Assembly (NCBI GenBank): GCA_041689935.1
Contig: JBDNFI010000051.1
Coordinates: 13,434 to 77,433, forward strand
Length of the DNA: 64,000 nucleotides
Direction: 5' to 3'
DNA from: CAXBDP01 sp041689935
GTDB taxonomy: Bacteria; Bacteroidota; Bacteroidia; Cytophagales; Cyclobacteriaceae
Shown here: piece after piece, positions 8,416-17,256 of the stretch
Layout of the letters: each line of letters begins with the position of its first letter
Position numbering within the stretch: position 1 is the stretch's first letter
The notes under the pieces: generated by a model
Told to the model about the DNA's origin: nothing
Databases searched by the model: none
What the model saw: the letters and a program-made list of their open reading frames with translations, nothing else
Translations under genes and position numbers: made by a program

Positions 8416-9774
8416 ATGACCTTCAAAAGCATTAATCCATATACAGGTGAGCAAATCGCTATTTACCAGAAACACTCAGAAACTGAAATAGAGGAGATAT
8501 TGCACCAATCAACCATAGCCTTCAATCAATGGAAGAACGTATCTATTGCGGAACGGAGTGAAATGATGTTGAAAGCTGCTGATTTACTCAAGAGAAATGA
8601 ATCTAAATATGCTAAAACCATCACTTTGGAGATGGGTAAGCCGATATCGGAATCTACCGCAGAAATTCAGAAGTGCGCATGGGTATGTAAGTATTATGCT
8701 GAAAACGCTGAAAAATTTCTACAAAGTAAAACTATAGAAACAGATGCGTACAAAAGCTATGTGCGATATGATCCACAAGGAACCGTGTTTGCCATCATGC
8801 CATGGAATTTTCCGTTTTGGCAAGTATTGAGATTTGCTGCGCCAACTTTGATGGCAGGCAATACAGCTTTATTAAAGCATGCTTCCAATGTATTTGGCTG
8901 TGCCACTCATATTGCTGAGCTTTTCGAAGAAGCAGGTTTTCCAAAAGGCGCTTTCCAAAATTTATTTATTGGCCATGAGGATACCGAATTAGTGGTAAAA
9001 AATGCAACTGTAAAAGCAATTACTTTAACAGGAAGCGAGCGAGCAGGAAGTTCGGTTGCTACTTTGGCAGGTAAATATCTTAAAAAATCCTTATTGGAAT
9101 TGGGCGGCAGTAATGCATTTATAGTAGCGGAAGATGCCGATATTGATAAAGCTATAGAAATCGGGTTGAAGGCCAGAATGCTCAATAATGGACAGAGCTG
9201 TATAGCTGCTAAGCGATTTATTTTGGTAGGCGATGCTTATGAACGTTTTGTTCCAAAATTTAGAGAAGCAGTCGCAAAGCTTAAAATTGGAAATCCATTG
9301 GAGGCAGGAACACAAATAAGCGTGCTTGCGAGAGAAGATTTGGCTGTAGATTTAGAAAATCTAATAAAGAAATCGGTAGAAATGGGAGCTGAAATTCTGA
9401 TAGGGGGAAATAGAAAAGGTGCCCACTACGAACCGACAATTTTGATAAATGTGAAGTCTGGAATGCCAGCTTTTGATGAAGAGACATTTGGGCCAATGGC
9501 AGCGATAATCAAAGCTAAAACGATTGATGAGGCTTTAGAATTAGCCGCACAATCTAAGTTTGGTTTGGGTTTGACGCTGTTTAGTGAGGATATTGAGAAG
9601 GCGCAATCTTATGCCAATAAGGTAGAAGATGGAGCTTATTTCATTAACGAATTGGTAAAGTCAGATCCAAGATTGCCTTTCGGTGGCACCAAAATTTCAG
9701 GCTATGGCAGAGAGCTTTCGCAAGAAGGGCTGTTGGAATTTGTCAATGTGAAAACAGTATTTGTTAATAAATAG
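8416..9774 (+). CDS. NAD(P)-dependent aldehyde dehydrogenase, succinate-semialdehyde dehydrogenase-like
   Basis: This 452-residue protein has the complete ALDH fold. The catalytic Cys262 lies in N-N-G-Q-S-C-I-A-A-K-R and the general base Glu228 in L-L-E-L-G-G-S-N. The substrate-side Asn is in I-M-P-W-N-F-P-F and the cofactor loop is L-T-G-S-E-R-A-G. The N-terminus I-N-P-Y-T-G-E and the short length of about 450 residues fit the succinate-semialdehyde dehydrogenase (GabD/Sad-like) group. The actual aldehyde is an inference. It is transcribed alone and is followed by a hairpin terminator containing the octamer. Confidence 0.9.
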   Translation: MTFKSINPYTGEQIAIYQKHSETEIEEILHQSTIAFNQWKNVSIAERSEMMLKAADLLKRNESKYAKTITLEMGKPISESTAEIQKCAWVCKYYAENAEKFLQSKTIETDAYKSYVRYDPQGTVFAIMPWNFPFWQVLRFAAPTLMAGNTALLKHASNVFGCATHIAELFEEAGFPKGAFQNLFIGHEDTELVVKNATVKAITLTGSERAGSSVATLAGKYLKKSLLELGGSNAFIVAEDADIDKAIEIGLKARMLNNGQSCIAAKRFILVGDAYERFVPKFREAVAKLKIGNPLEAGTQISVLAREDLAVDLENLIKKSVEMGAEILIGGNRKGAHYEPTILINVKSGMPAFDEETFGPMAAIIKAKTIDEALELAAQSKFGLGLTLFSEDIEKAQSYANKVEDGAYFINELVKSDPRLPFGGTKISGYGRELSQEGLLEFVNVKTVFVNK

Positions 9775-9788
9775 GAATCTTCTTGTTT

Positions 9789-9828
9789 GGCGGTAGGAAA
9801 AAGATATATTTTTTCCTCCCGCCTTTTT
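9789..9828 (+). terminator. Terminator-like hairpin with an octamer copy in its 3' arm
   Basis: The arm starting GGCGGTAGGAAAAA (9789-9802) and the arm TTTTTTCCTCCCGCC (9809-9823) pair over 14 bases with one mismatch. The loop is about 6 bases and T5 follows. It lies 14 bases after the aldehyde dehydrogenase stop. The CCTCCCGC motif (9815-9822) is exact; its partner arm carries T where the perfect complement would have G. Confidence 0.7.
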
Positions 9829-9866
9829 GCTTTATTAAGCATACAAAATCATTTGTATATTTCGGA

Positions 9867-10631
9867 ATGTTATTAGCCATTGAAGCAGGGAATACCAATA
9901 TTGTATTTGCCATATATACAGATAAAGGATGGACCAAAGAATGGAGATTCGAAACGCACCCTATTGTTCCAGCATCCGAGTACGAAAAATTTCTCCGCTT
10001 ATGCTTTCTCGAAAATGGCTTTAAAATCGATCAAATAAATCGTATCGTCATAAGTACCGTTGTTCCGCAAATTACCAGTATTCTTGAGGATTTGTCGAAA
10101 CGGATGTTTGGCCTTAAGCCACTTACCATTGGCATGGCTTGCTACCCTCAATTGGAAATTAAACTCAATAATCCCGAAGAAATAGGAACAGATCTGGTTT
10201 CTAATGCAACCGCAGCGTGGGCAAGGTTCAAACATGCCTGTATCATTGTAGACTTTGGGACTGCTCTCACGTTTACAATGGTGGATTCAAAAGGAACTGT
10301 GATTGGCGTGTCCATTGCACCAGGGTTGAATACAGCAGTGAAAGCCCTTTCTTCAAATACTGCCAAGTTGCCTTATGTTCCCTTAGAAATTCCCAAAACG
10401 GCAATCGGAACAGATACCGTTTCGGCTATCCAATCAGGTATTTTATTAGGCTATACTTACATGATCAAGGGAATGATCGGTCGAATTAAATCTGAAATAG
10501 GTAATTCTTCCAAAGTGATCGCTACGGGTGGTTTATCTTCCATTCTACATAATTTAGAAGGCGAATTTGATGTTATTGATCGGCATCTTACCCTAGATGG
10601 AATGCGGATAATAATGGATTCAAATTCTTAA
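9867..10631 (+). CDS. coaX: Type III pantothenate kinase
   Basis: From the ATG at 9867 the product is 254 residues, the usual CoaX length. It opens with M-L-L-A-I-E-A-G-N-T-N, the type III phosphate-binding motif. G-T-D-L-V-S-N-A at about 107-114, I-V-D-F-G-T-A-L-T-F and the A-P-G-L segment follow; these belong to the ASKHA-fold kinase. The reaction is ATP + pantothenate to 4'-phosphopantothenate, the first step of coenzyme A synthesis. The frame is open back to 9783, but the added residues are low-complexity, overlap the terminator hairpin and are not part of the family. Confidence 0.93.
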   Translation: MLLAIEAGNTNIVFAIYTDKGWTKEWRFETHPIVPASEYEKFLRLCFLENGFKIDQINRIVISTVVPQITSILEDLSKRMFGLKPLTIGMACYPQLEIKLNNPEEIGTDLVSNATAAWARFKHACIIVDFGTALTFTMVDSKGTVIGVSIAPGLNTAVKALSSNTAKLPYVPLEIPKTAIGTDTVSAIQSGILLGYTYMIKGMIGRIKSEIGNSSKVIATGGLSSILHNLEGEFDVIDRHLTLDGMRIIMDSNS

Positions 10632-11062
10632 GAGTAGAACCTAATCTTTCTGAAATTACCTTCGCTTGGCTCATTGTACGTATTCGTGTTTTCTGACTAT
10701 CCAGATCTTCCATTTCTTTTTTTCTCTTATCTATAATTTAGTTTTGGGTATTCTTTCATCCATTGCTAGTCCGCTACATATCAGTTCATTAATATTTATA
10801 TTTGAAAACAATATTAACATCCTCAAGTTAAATAGTGCGTCGATCAAACTAATTTAAAATCTAGTATTGCACTTGCTTTCAATATTATTTCAGATAATTA
10901 AAATTTCACCTATTATCATTCGTTGTTGAACTGATATCAATTCGATCCGTTAAAATCTGCATAAATAAATTGGTTTCGACAAAACTGGAATATGAATTGA
11001 TAAGAACATTTAAATTCAAAATCTTTTGAAAAAGGCGGGTGGTTTAATTAAACAAATTAGAG
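10632..11062. other. AT-rich intergenic region, 431 bases
   Basis: I see no convincing gene here. A 63-codon open frame at 10666 is hydrophobic low-complexity without family features. The stretch is very AT-rich and ends with GCGGGTGG (11035-11042), one base off the dispersed octamer, 21 bases before the ACP-like start. No hairpin or RNA was recognised. Confidence 0.5.
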
Positions 11063-11305
11063 ATGGAAAATAAATACGCAAAAATTAAGACGATGGTCAG
11101 TGTATTTGACCAATATGGGATTGCTCCTGTTTCTAAACTGAAAAAAAAGAATTTTGTGAATGATTTAGGTTTTGATAAAGTGTATGTTGAGGGTCTTTTC
11201 TACGATGTAGAAAGAGCCATGCACGTAGATTTAGAGGCAAACGAGATAGAGCTGCTTCAAACTCCGAATGATTTGATGAATTTTATTCTCACAAAATCCA
11301 ATTAA
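11063..11305 (+). CDS. Acyl-carrier-protein-like protein lacking the phosphopantetheine serine
   Basis: The 80-residue protein has the four-helix ACP pattern. F-V-N-D-L-G-F-D at 31-38 aligns with the ACP F-x-D-D-L-G-x-D-S-L region. V-E-G-L-F-Y-D-V-E and V-D-L-E-A-N-E-I follow, and then T-P-N-D-L-M-N-F-I as the last helix. At the Ser position that takes phosphopantetheine in ACPs the residue is Lys39 (D-K-V instead of D-S-L). It would therefore not carry acyl groups in the known way and may act as a binding adaptor. It stands alone, closed by its own terminator. The family call rests on pattern only. Confidence 0.6.
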   Translation: MENKYAKIKTMVSVFDQYGIAPVSKLKKKNFVNDLGFDKVYVEGLFYDVERAMHVDLEANEIELLQTPNDLMNFILTKSN

Positions 11306-11334
11306 CAAAAATTTGAAATAGTTACAGCATAATC

Positions 11335-11368
11335 GCTCCTAAGAAACCTCACTTAGGAGCTTTTTTTT
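11335..11368 (+). terminator. Rho-independent terminator after the ACP-like gene
   Basis: GCTCCTAAG (11335-11343) and CTTAGGAGC (11352-11360) form a perfect 9-bp stem with an 8-base loop, followed by T8. It separates the ACP-like gene from the TetR cassette. Confidence 0.9.
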
Positions 11369-11526
11369 GCTACTTTTAGCAATCAATCAGCCCATTACTA
11401 CCCAAATAATTTGGCTGAAAAAAAATATTGACGATTAAGCAACCTTTTTGCCTAGAAAAAAGTATTGATAGTATTACTTTTACCAATAGATCAAAAGCTT
11501 TGTTAATGCGTGATATACTATCGAAT

Positions 11527-12180
11527 ATGAATGTTCAAATAAATCAACATATTTATTTGAAGAATCCTGAATCAAGCGAATTGGGTAGAAAGATTTTGGA
11601 AGTGAGTATTCTGCTGATAGATGAGATTGGTTTTGAGGAATTTACCTTTCGGAAAGTTGCTAAAGAAATCAATTCAACTGAGGCTTCAATTTACCGCTAT
11701 TTTGAGAACAAGCATAAGCTCTTGCTTTATTTGTCTTCGTGGTATTGGGGCTGGATGGAGTATCGGTTGGCCTTTTGTGTAGCTAACATAGAATCAGCAG
11801 AGCAAAGGCTAGAAAAGGCAATTCAGCTGATTACTGAAAATTATCAGGAGGCAGAAAATTCTGCTCCTTTAGATAAGACTAGGTTAAACCGAATTGTGAT
11901 TTCAGAATCTTCCAAATCGTATCTTACAAAATTGGTAGATAAAGAGAATAAAGTAGGTGCTTTTGGAGGCTATAAAAAGCTTGTAGCAAAGATTGCTGAT
12001 ATGGTATTAGAAGTTAACCCTACCTATAAATATCCTCACATGCTTATTTCCACGATAATTGAAGGAGCACATTTGCAGCGATATTTTTCTCAGCACTTAC
12101 CAAGGTTAACAGATTCTTATGTAGGAGAAGACTCTATCAAGAATTTTTATAATAACTTAGTATTCAGATCAATAAAGTAG
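11527..12180 (+). CDS. TetR/AcrR family transcriptional regulator
   Basis: From the ATG at 11527 the protein is 217 residues, a usual TetR length. An N-terminal helix-turn-helix spans about residues 20-60, with F-T-F-R-K-V-A-K-E-I and the hallmark S-I-Y-R-Y-F-E-N-K-H-K-L-L. The rest is the helical ligand-binding domain. The frame is open back to a TTG at 11428, but the added 33 residues lack family features. Its position directly before an ABC/HlyD/TolC export set, 35 bases apart, suggests that it controls that cassette. The ligand is unknown. Confidence 0.85.
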   Translation: MNVQINQHIYLKNPESSELGRKILEVSILLIDEIGFEEFTFRKVAKEINSTEASIYRYFENKHKLLLYLSSWYWGWMEYRLAFCVANIESAEQRLEKAIQLITENYQEAENSAPLDKTRLNRIVISESSKSYLTKLVDKENKVGAFGGYKKLVAKIADMVLEVNPTYKYPHMLISTIIEGAHLQRYFSQHLPRLTDSYVGEDSIKNFYNNLVFRSIK

Positions 12181-12215
12181 TTATTTTATCATTAAAGCAT
12201 TATTTAATACTCTAA

Positions 12216-13949
12216 ATGGATAATAAATTCAAAAAGACAATAAGTCCCTCAGATCGATTTTGGCTCCTACTTCAACCAGATAGTAAGGAAATTCGCGACG
12301 TATATGTTTACTCATTTTTCAATGGTTTAGTATACTTAACCATCCCATTAGGCATTCAGGCCATTATCAACCTTATTCAAGGTGGTAGGGTAAGTACTGC
12401 TTGGATTATCCTTGTCATTTTGGTTGTATTTGGTATTACGTTGATTGGAATATTTCAGATTCTTCAATTGAGGATAACCGAAAACCTTGAGCAGAAGATC
12501 TTTACACGATCATCCTTTGAGTTCGCCTATCGATTACCCAAAATCAAAATGGAGGAGTTGTATAAACATTACGCTCCTGAATTAGCAAACCGCTTCTTTG
12601 ACACGCTAACCGTTCAAAAGGGTATATCGAAAATATTGATTGATTTTTCAATTGCATCCCTACAAATTTTATTTGGCCTTATTCTTTTATCTCTATACAG
12701 TTCCTTCTTTATTATTTTTGGTCTTATTCTGGTGCTTTTAGTTTTTGCTATTTTCCGCTTCACAGCACGCAAAGGTTTAGAAACAAGCCTAATGGAATCA
12801 AAGCATAAATTCCGTCTCGTCCATTGGTTAGAGGAAGTAGCTCGGACATCCAATACATTCAGAATGGCAAGTAATTCTGATTTGGCGTTGGATAAAGCGA
12901 ATGGACATGTGGAATCCTACCTAAATTCTAGGGAAAGTCATTTCAAGGTATTAGTCCAGCAGTATTCTATGTTGGTTGTTTTTAGAGTTTTGGTCGCTAC
13001 CGGACTCTTGGCCATTGGTGGCTTTTTGGTGATGGAGCAACAATTGAATATTGGTCAGTTCGTTGCCGCAGAAATCATCATTTTAATGATTATTAGCTCT
13101 GTTGAAAAACTTATATTCAATTTGCAAACGATTTACGACGTACTTACCGCTTTGGAAAAAATTGGCCAGGTGACCGATTTGGAACTAGAAAAGCATGAAG
13201 GAATGGACTTAGGTGAAGAATTAAATGGGCAAGGAATAAGTATTGAACTGACTAAGGTCTCTTTCACTTATCCAGGCCATGATTATCAAGTATTGGATAA
13301 TATTAATTTGAATATTGCAGGAGGAGAAAAATGGTTAATCACTGGTGAAAATGGATCTGGAAAAAGCACTTTGGTTAACTTAATCGCAGGCTTATATAAT
13401 TTGGGAAATGGTAGATTTTCAGTAAATAATATTCCAATTGAGAATTTTAATTTACTGTCCTATAGAGTATTAATTGGTTCTTGTTTAAGTTCTGAGCAAT
13501 TGTTTGAAGGGACAGTATTGGAAAATATTCAAGTCGGTCGTAAGGATGCTACTTTTGAGAATGTGAAATGGGCTGTAAAAAATCTAAACTTAGTAGAGTA
13601 TATTAAAACCCTACCAAAAGGATATGACACACTACTTGACCCACTGGGAAAAAAATTACCCAAAAGTATTATTGAGAAAATATTAATTGCAAGATCCATA
13701 GTGGCTAAACCTAAATTGCTGCTGCTAGAAGATGCTTTTGAGTACCTTGACCAAGTTGATAGAAGAAACATTATTGATTTCTTGTTTTCTAGTGAGCACA
13801 CCTGGACAGTTATCGCATCATCACCCGATCAATATATAGCCAAAGTGGCCACAAAAATTGCTATCATGAATGAGGGAAAAATAGTGAAAACAGGAACTTT
13901 TGAAGAGTTGAAGCCATTTTTGGATTCAGAAGGAGGTAATAATGCTTAA
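12216..13949 (+). CDS. ABC exporter (permease-ATPase fusion) with degenerate nucleotide-binding domain
   Basis: The 577-residue protein has a six-helix export domain (about 30-310) and an ATPase domain (about 340-570), without an N-terminal peptidase domain. Walker A is intact (G-E-N-G-S-G-K-S-T, 377-385). The other motifs have drifted. The Q-loop Gln aligns with Ser425 and LSGGQ reads L-P-K-S-I (481-485). The Walker B and catalytic pair D-E is swapped to E-D (505-506), and the H-loop His is Ser535. ATP binding looks possible, but normal hydrolysis is doubtful. The reading frame is clean, so this is not simple decay. It overlaps the HlyD gene by 8 bases and is probably the energiser or a regulatory half of a TolC-linked exporter. 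Confidence 0.85.
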   Translation: MDNKFKKTISPSDRFWLLLQPDSKEIRDVYVYSFFNGLVYLTIPLGIQAIINLIQGGRVSTAWIILVILVVFGITLIGIFQILQLRITENLEQKIFTRSSFEFAYRLPKIKMEELYKHYAPELANRFFDTLTVQKGISKILIDFSIASLQILFGLILLSLYSSFFIIFGLILVLLVFAIFRFTARKGLETSLMESKHKFRLVHWLEEVARTSNTFRMASNSDLALDKANGHVESYLNSRESHFKVLVQQYSMLVVFRVLVATGLLAIGGFLVMEQQLNIGQFVAAEIIILMIISSVEKLIFNLQTIYDVLTALEKIGQVTDLELEKHEGMDLGEELNGQGISIELTKVSFTYPGHDYQVLDNINLNIAGGEKWLITGENGSGKSTLVNLIAGLYNLGNGRFSVNNIPIENFNLLSYRVLIGSCLSSEQLFEGTVLENIQVGRKDATFENVKWAVKNLNLVEYIKTLPKGYDTLLDPLGKKLPKSIIEKILIARSIVAKPKLLLLEDAFEYLDQVDRRNIIDFLFSSEHTWTVIASSPDQYIAKVATKIAIMNEGKIVKTGTFEELKPFLDSEGGNNA

Positions 13950-15288
13950 TATATCGCCGAACAGTTTAATGTCAATTGTTGATAAGAAAAAATTTTCCTC
14001 TTTTGCCTTAGTGGACAGGAGAAGTACAGGGAAATTGCTTCTTCGTCTATTAAGTATTTTTGCAGGAATCGGGCTTGTATTTATGTTTCTACCTTGGACT
14101 CAAAATATTAGGGCTGATGGAAATGTAATAGCCTTAAAGCCAGAACAAAGACCACAATCTATCCAATCTGTAATTGGCGGGAGGATCGAAAGATGGTATG
14201 TGCAAGAAGGTGATTATGTAGTAACTGGAGATACCATTTTGTATATTTCCGAAGTAAAAGATCAATACTTTGATGATCAAATTCTGGTAAGAACCAATGA
14301 GCAGATAGATTCAAAGCAGAATGCAGTGGAGTCATATTCAAATAAGGTGATTGCGCTTGAAACCCAAATCAGCGCTCTTCGGGAATCCCTAGTACTGAAA
14401 CTACAACAGGCAGAGAATAAGATTATCCAATCGCAATTAAAAGTAAAAACGGATAGTTTTGATCTTGAAGCGGCCAAAATCAATTTTGAAGTAGCTAAAG
14501 ATCAACTAGTAAGGGTTAAAGAATTATATAAAGGTGGTTTATACTCCTTAATTGATGTTGAATCAAGAGAATTAACCTTCCAAAAGGAAACCGCCAAACT
14601 GACAGCAGCTGAGAATAAATTACTCACTTCTAAGAATGAGCTGATCAATGCTCAAGTAGAAATTAGCAGTATTGACGCTAGTTTTAGAGATGAAGTAGCT
14701 AAGGCTCAGGCTGATAAATACACTGCGATGTCAAGTATGTTTGCTTCTGAAGCGACTACTAGTAAACTTCAAAATGACCTAGAAAATTATACAGTGAGGA
14801 GGTCTTTGTATTATATCACAGCACCACAGGATGGGTATATCACACAAGTAATTGAATCGGGTATCGGGGAGACCGTAAAAGAAGGACAGAAGATAGTGAC
14901 ACTCATGCCATCTAAATATGATTTGGCTGTAGAGGTGTTTATCAAACCACTTGATCTGCCGCTAATGCAAAAAGGGCAGCCAGTACAAATTCAATTTGAT
15001 GGCTGGCCGGCAATTGTTTTTTCTGGATGGCCCAATACAAGTTATGGTACTTATTCTGGCAATGTGTTAGCAATGGATAATTTTGCGAATGCGAACGGTC
15101 AATACCGTATTTTAGTTACTCCAGATTTAGAGTCGTATCCTTGGCCAGATGCATTACGAGTAGGTGCGGGTGCTACGAGTATGGTACTTCTCAAAGATGT
15201 GCCAATCTATTACGAATTATGGCGAAATGTCAACGGTTTTCCACCAGATTATTATAAGCCAGATCCTATGCTTATGCAGGGTAAATAG
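13942..15288 (+). CDS. HlyD-family periplasmic adaptor (membrane fusion protein)
   Basis: The 448-residue protein has one membrane helix at about 30-51 (L-L-R-L-L-S-I-F-A-G-I-G-L-V-F-M). A lipoyl-like half follows at about 75-95 (G-G-R-I-E-R-W-Y-V-Q-E-G-D-Y-V). A long coiled coil runs from about 100 to 290. The second lipoyl half has I-T-A-P-Q-D-G-Y-I-T and G-E-T-V-K-E-G-Q, before a beta-barrel domain. Such proteins bridge an inner-membrane ABC exporter to an outer-membrane TolC channel. Overlap with the ABC gene and the following TolC gene make one operon likely. The octamer copy at 14177-14184 encodes the G-G-R of the lipoyl motif. Confidence 0.9.
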   Translation: MLNISPNSLMSIVDKKKFSSFALVDRRSTGKLLLRLLSIFAGIGLVFMFLPWTQNIRADGNVIALKPEQRPQSIQSVIGGRIERWYVQEGDYVVTGDTILYISEVKDQYFDDQILVRTNEQIDSKQNAVESYSNKVIALETQISALRESLVLKLQQAENKIIQSQLKVKTDSFDLEAAKINFEVAKDQLVRVKELYKGGLYSLIDVESRELTFQKETAKLTAAENKLLTSKNELINAQVEISSIDASFRDEVAKAQADKYTAMSSMFASEATTSKLQNDLENYTVRRSLYYITAPQDGYITQVIESGIGETVKEGQKIVTLMPSKYDLAVEVFIKPLDLPLMQKGQPVQIQFDGWPAIVFSGWPNTSYGTYSGNVLAMDNFANANGQYRILVTPDLESYPWPDALRVGAGATSMVLLKDVPIYYELWRNVNGFPPDYYKPDPMLMQGK

Positions 15289-15337
15289 GTATTTGACGAC
15301 AAATGATTTATTAACAAGCTAGTATAAGAAATTTTGT

Positions 15338-16738
15338 ATGTTGAAAAGACTACTTATAGGTATTTGTCTACTTCTTTTTAGCTTAAACATCCAAGCGCAG
15401 GATGCGAATAGACAAGTATTGACATTTTCCGAATATATGGAATTCGTAATGTCCAATCATCCACTTGTAATCCAAGCAAATTTGGAGATGGAAGGTGGAA
15501 AAGCCGAATTGCAAAGGGCAAGAGGAAATTTTGATCCAAGTATTGCTGGAAACGTGGATGAAAAGAATTTCAAAGGAGATGAATATTATCGCTTGATAAA
15601 TGCTGGATTGAAAGTGCCCACATGGTTTGGTTTGGAGGTAGTGGGTGGCTACGAACAAAATCAGGGAGTTTACCTTAGTTCTGAAAACACTACTCCTGCT
15701 AGTGGGTTAGTCTATGCTGGTCTTTCCATGCCGATTGGGCAAGGTTTATTGATTGATTACCGCAGGGCAGAGCTTAGAAAAGCGCAGCTTTTTGAGGAAG
15801 TGACTGAACTCGAAAGAATACAACTTTTAAATGAATTATCCTTCGAAGCAGGTAAGGTATATTGGGACTGGTTCTATAGTTATCATACTTTAATAATATT
15901 TGAAGAAGCCTTGGAACTCGCTCAAATTCGATTTGAAGCTGTGAAAATGGAAGCTCGAGAAGGTTTTTTGCCAATGATCGACACGTTGGAAGCGGGCATT
16001 CAGGTGCAAGATCGCACCCTAAACCTCCAGCAAGCACAATTAGACTTCACAAATGCCACTTTACTCACTTCAGTATATCTATGGAGTGAAGGGATTGTTC
16101 CGTTAGAGCTCGACCAAGATATTATTCCGAATGCCTTTGAAACTATTGAGAAACTAAGCCTAGATCAAGCTTTTGCCCAATGGGAAAATATGCTAGGAAA
16201 TCATCCATTACTCAGACAGCTGCAATTAGAGCTTGAAATGTCAAGGGTTGATCTAAGATGGAAGAGAGAACAATTAAAGCCAGTGGTAAATTTGAGGTAT
16301 AATGCGCTTTCCGAATCCTTTAATAATGACCTCTTAGCGGCCTATTCTAATAATAATTTCACTTATGGTATCGCCATGCAAATGCCGCTATTTCTAAGAA
16401 AAGAACGAGCAGAACTAAAATTAGCCAAATTTAAGATTCAAAGTGTAGAAGCGAATTTTGCTCAACAAGGTGCTAATCTAAATTTTCAAGCACAGGCTGC
16501 TATAAATGAAGTGAATACCATTGAAGAGCAAGTAACTCTTTATCGACGCACGGTGCAAGATTATCTATCTCTCCTCGAAGGGGAACGACAAAAATTTGCG
16601 ATTGGAGAAAGCTCTCTTTTTCTGGTCAATGCAAGAGAAGTAGGCTATATCAATTCCCAAATCAAATTAATTGAATTGATCCGCAAACAGCAAAAGTCTG
16701 GTTTGAAGGTTAATTTTGTGCTTGTTCAAGGAATTTAG
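15338..16738 (+). CDS. TolC-family outer membrane efflux protein
   Basis: The 466-residue protein starts with a signal peptide (L-L-I-G-I-C-L-L-L-F-S-L, cleavage after I-Q-A-Q at about 21). It has the internal duplication of long amphipathic helices typical of TolC/OEP proteins, for example A-E-L-R-K-A-Q-L-F-E-E-V and A-E-L-K-L-A-K-F-K-I-Q-S-V-E-A-N. In this family a trimer forms the outer-membrane channel and periplasmic tunnel. It closes the TetR-ABC-HlyD cassette, 49 bases after the HlyD gene. The exported substrate is not apparent from neighbours. Confidence 0.88.
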   Translation: MLKRLLIGICLLLFSLNIQAQDANRQVLTFSEYMEFVMSNHPLVIQANLEMEGGKAELQRARGNFDPSIAGNVDEKNFKGDEYYRLINAGLKVPTWFGLEVVGGYEQNQGVYLSSENTTPASGLVYAGLSMPIGQGLLIDYRRAELRKAQLFEEVTELERIQLLNELSFEAGKVYWDWFYSYHTLIIFEEALELAQIRFEAVKMEAREGFLPMIDTLEAGIQVQDRTLNLQQAQLDFTNATLLTSVYLWSEGIVPLELDQDIIPNAFETIEKLSLDQAFAQWENMLGNHPLLRQLQLELEMSRVDLRWKREQLKPVVNLRYNALSESFNNDLLAAYSNNNFTYGIAMQMPLFLRKERAELKLAKFKIQSVEANFAQQGANLNFQAQAAINEVNTIEEQVTLYRRTVQDYLSLLEGERQKFAIGESSLFLVNAREVGYINSQIKLIELIRKQQKSGLKVNFVLVQGI

Positions 16739-16800
16739 ATTGGGTTTTGCTTATAGGTCAGATATTTTTCACCTGCATTTATCAGGGTAATCAAGCCTGT

Positions 16801-17202
16801 TTATTTTTTCAATTGGTCGCTAAGGTGCAATCTAAGCGCATTTGCCGAAATGCTTATTTCCCAAAAAGAAAGGCTAAGAGAAATCATTAATAGAAAAAGA
16901 CTAACACCAAAGACATAGACACCCCAAAGTGACGCTTCTAGGAAAATCAAGGTCATCGCAAATACCGAAAAAAACAAGCTTAACACGCCAAACAATTGCA
17001 TATTTCGGATCAATGTGATTCTCAAATTTAGATTTCGAATTTCTAAAATTGTCTTATCACTTTCTGTTTCATCATAGCTTTTTTTCAGACCTCGTACAAT
17101 GTTTGCGATGGTAAGAAACCTATTGGTGTAGGCAAGCAATATTAATGAGGTAGCAGAAAATAGAAGGGCGGGTGTTTCAATCGAAATGGTCATAGGGTAC
17201 AT
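16801..17202 (-). CDS. DUF2721 family membrane protein
   Basis: The 133-residue protein fits DUF2721 in length and layout. It has an N-terminal span (A-L-L-F-S-A-T-S-L-I-L-L-A-Y-T-N-R), a basic middle with N-L-R-I-T-L-I-R-N-M-Q-L, and two C-terminal spans separated by a short loop, ending in a charged helix. The family has no known function. The first Met (17202) or the third codon next to it (17193) could both be used. It is convergent with the TolC gene and downstream of the pentapeptide gene. Confidence 0.75.
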   Translation of the reverse strand: MYPMTISIETPALLFSATSLILLAYTNRFLTIANIVRGLKKSYDETESDKTILEIRNLNLRITLIRNMQLFGVLSLFFSVFAMTLIFLEASLWGVYVFGVSLFLLMISLSLSFWEISISANALRLHLSDQLKK

Positions 17203-17228
17203 TTGATTTTATGTTCTTATTAAATTAG

Positions 17229-17254
17229 GCGGCGGGGAAACGTTATCCTCCCGC
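17229..17254. repeat. Imperfect hairpin containing an octamer copy
   Basis: GGCGGCGGGGAAACG faces TTATCCTCCCGC. GCGGG pairs with CCCGC and the stem continues with a two-base bulge. It lies between the pentapeptide and DUF2721 genes and resembles the hairpin at 9789-9828, but has no T-run. It may be a weak terminator or an incidental structure around the octamer at 17247-17254. Confidence 0.4.
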
Positions 17255-17256
17255 AT

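Noticed and set aside
9783..9866. Longer start for coaX
   Set aside because: The added 28 residues overlap a terminator hairpin and precede the conserved M-L-L-A-I-E-A-G-N-T-N start.
10666..10857. 63-residue open frame after coaX
   Set aside because: Hydrophobic low-complexity sequence in AT-rich DNA, no family or start context.
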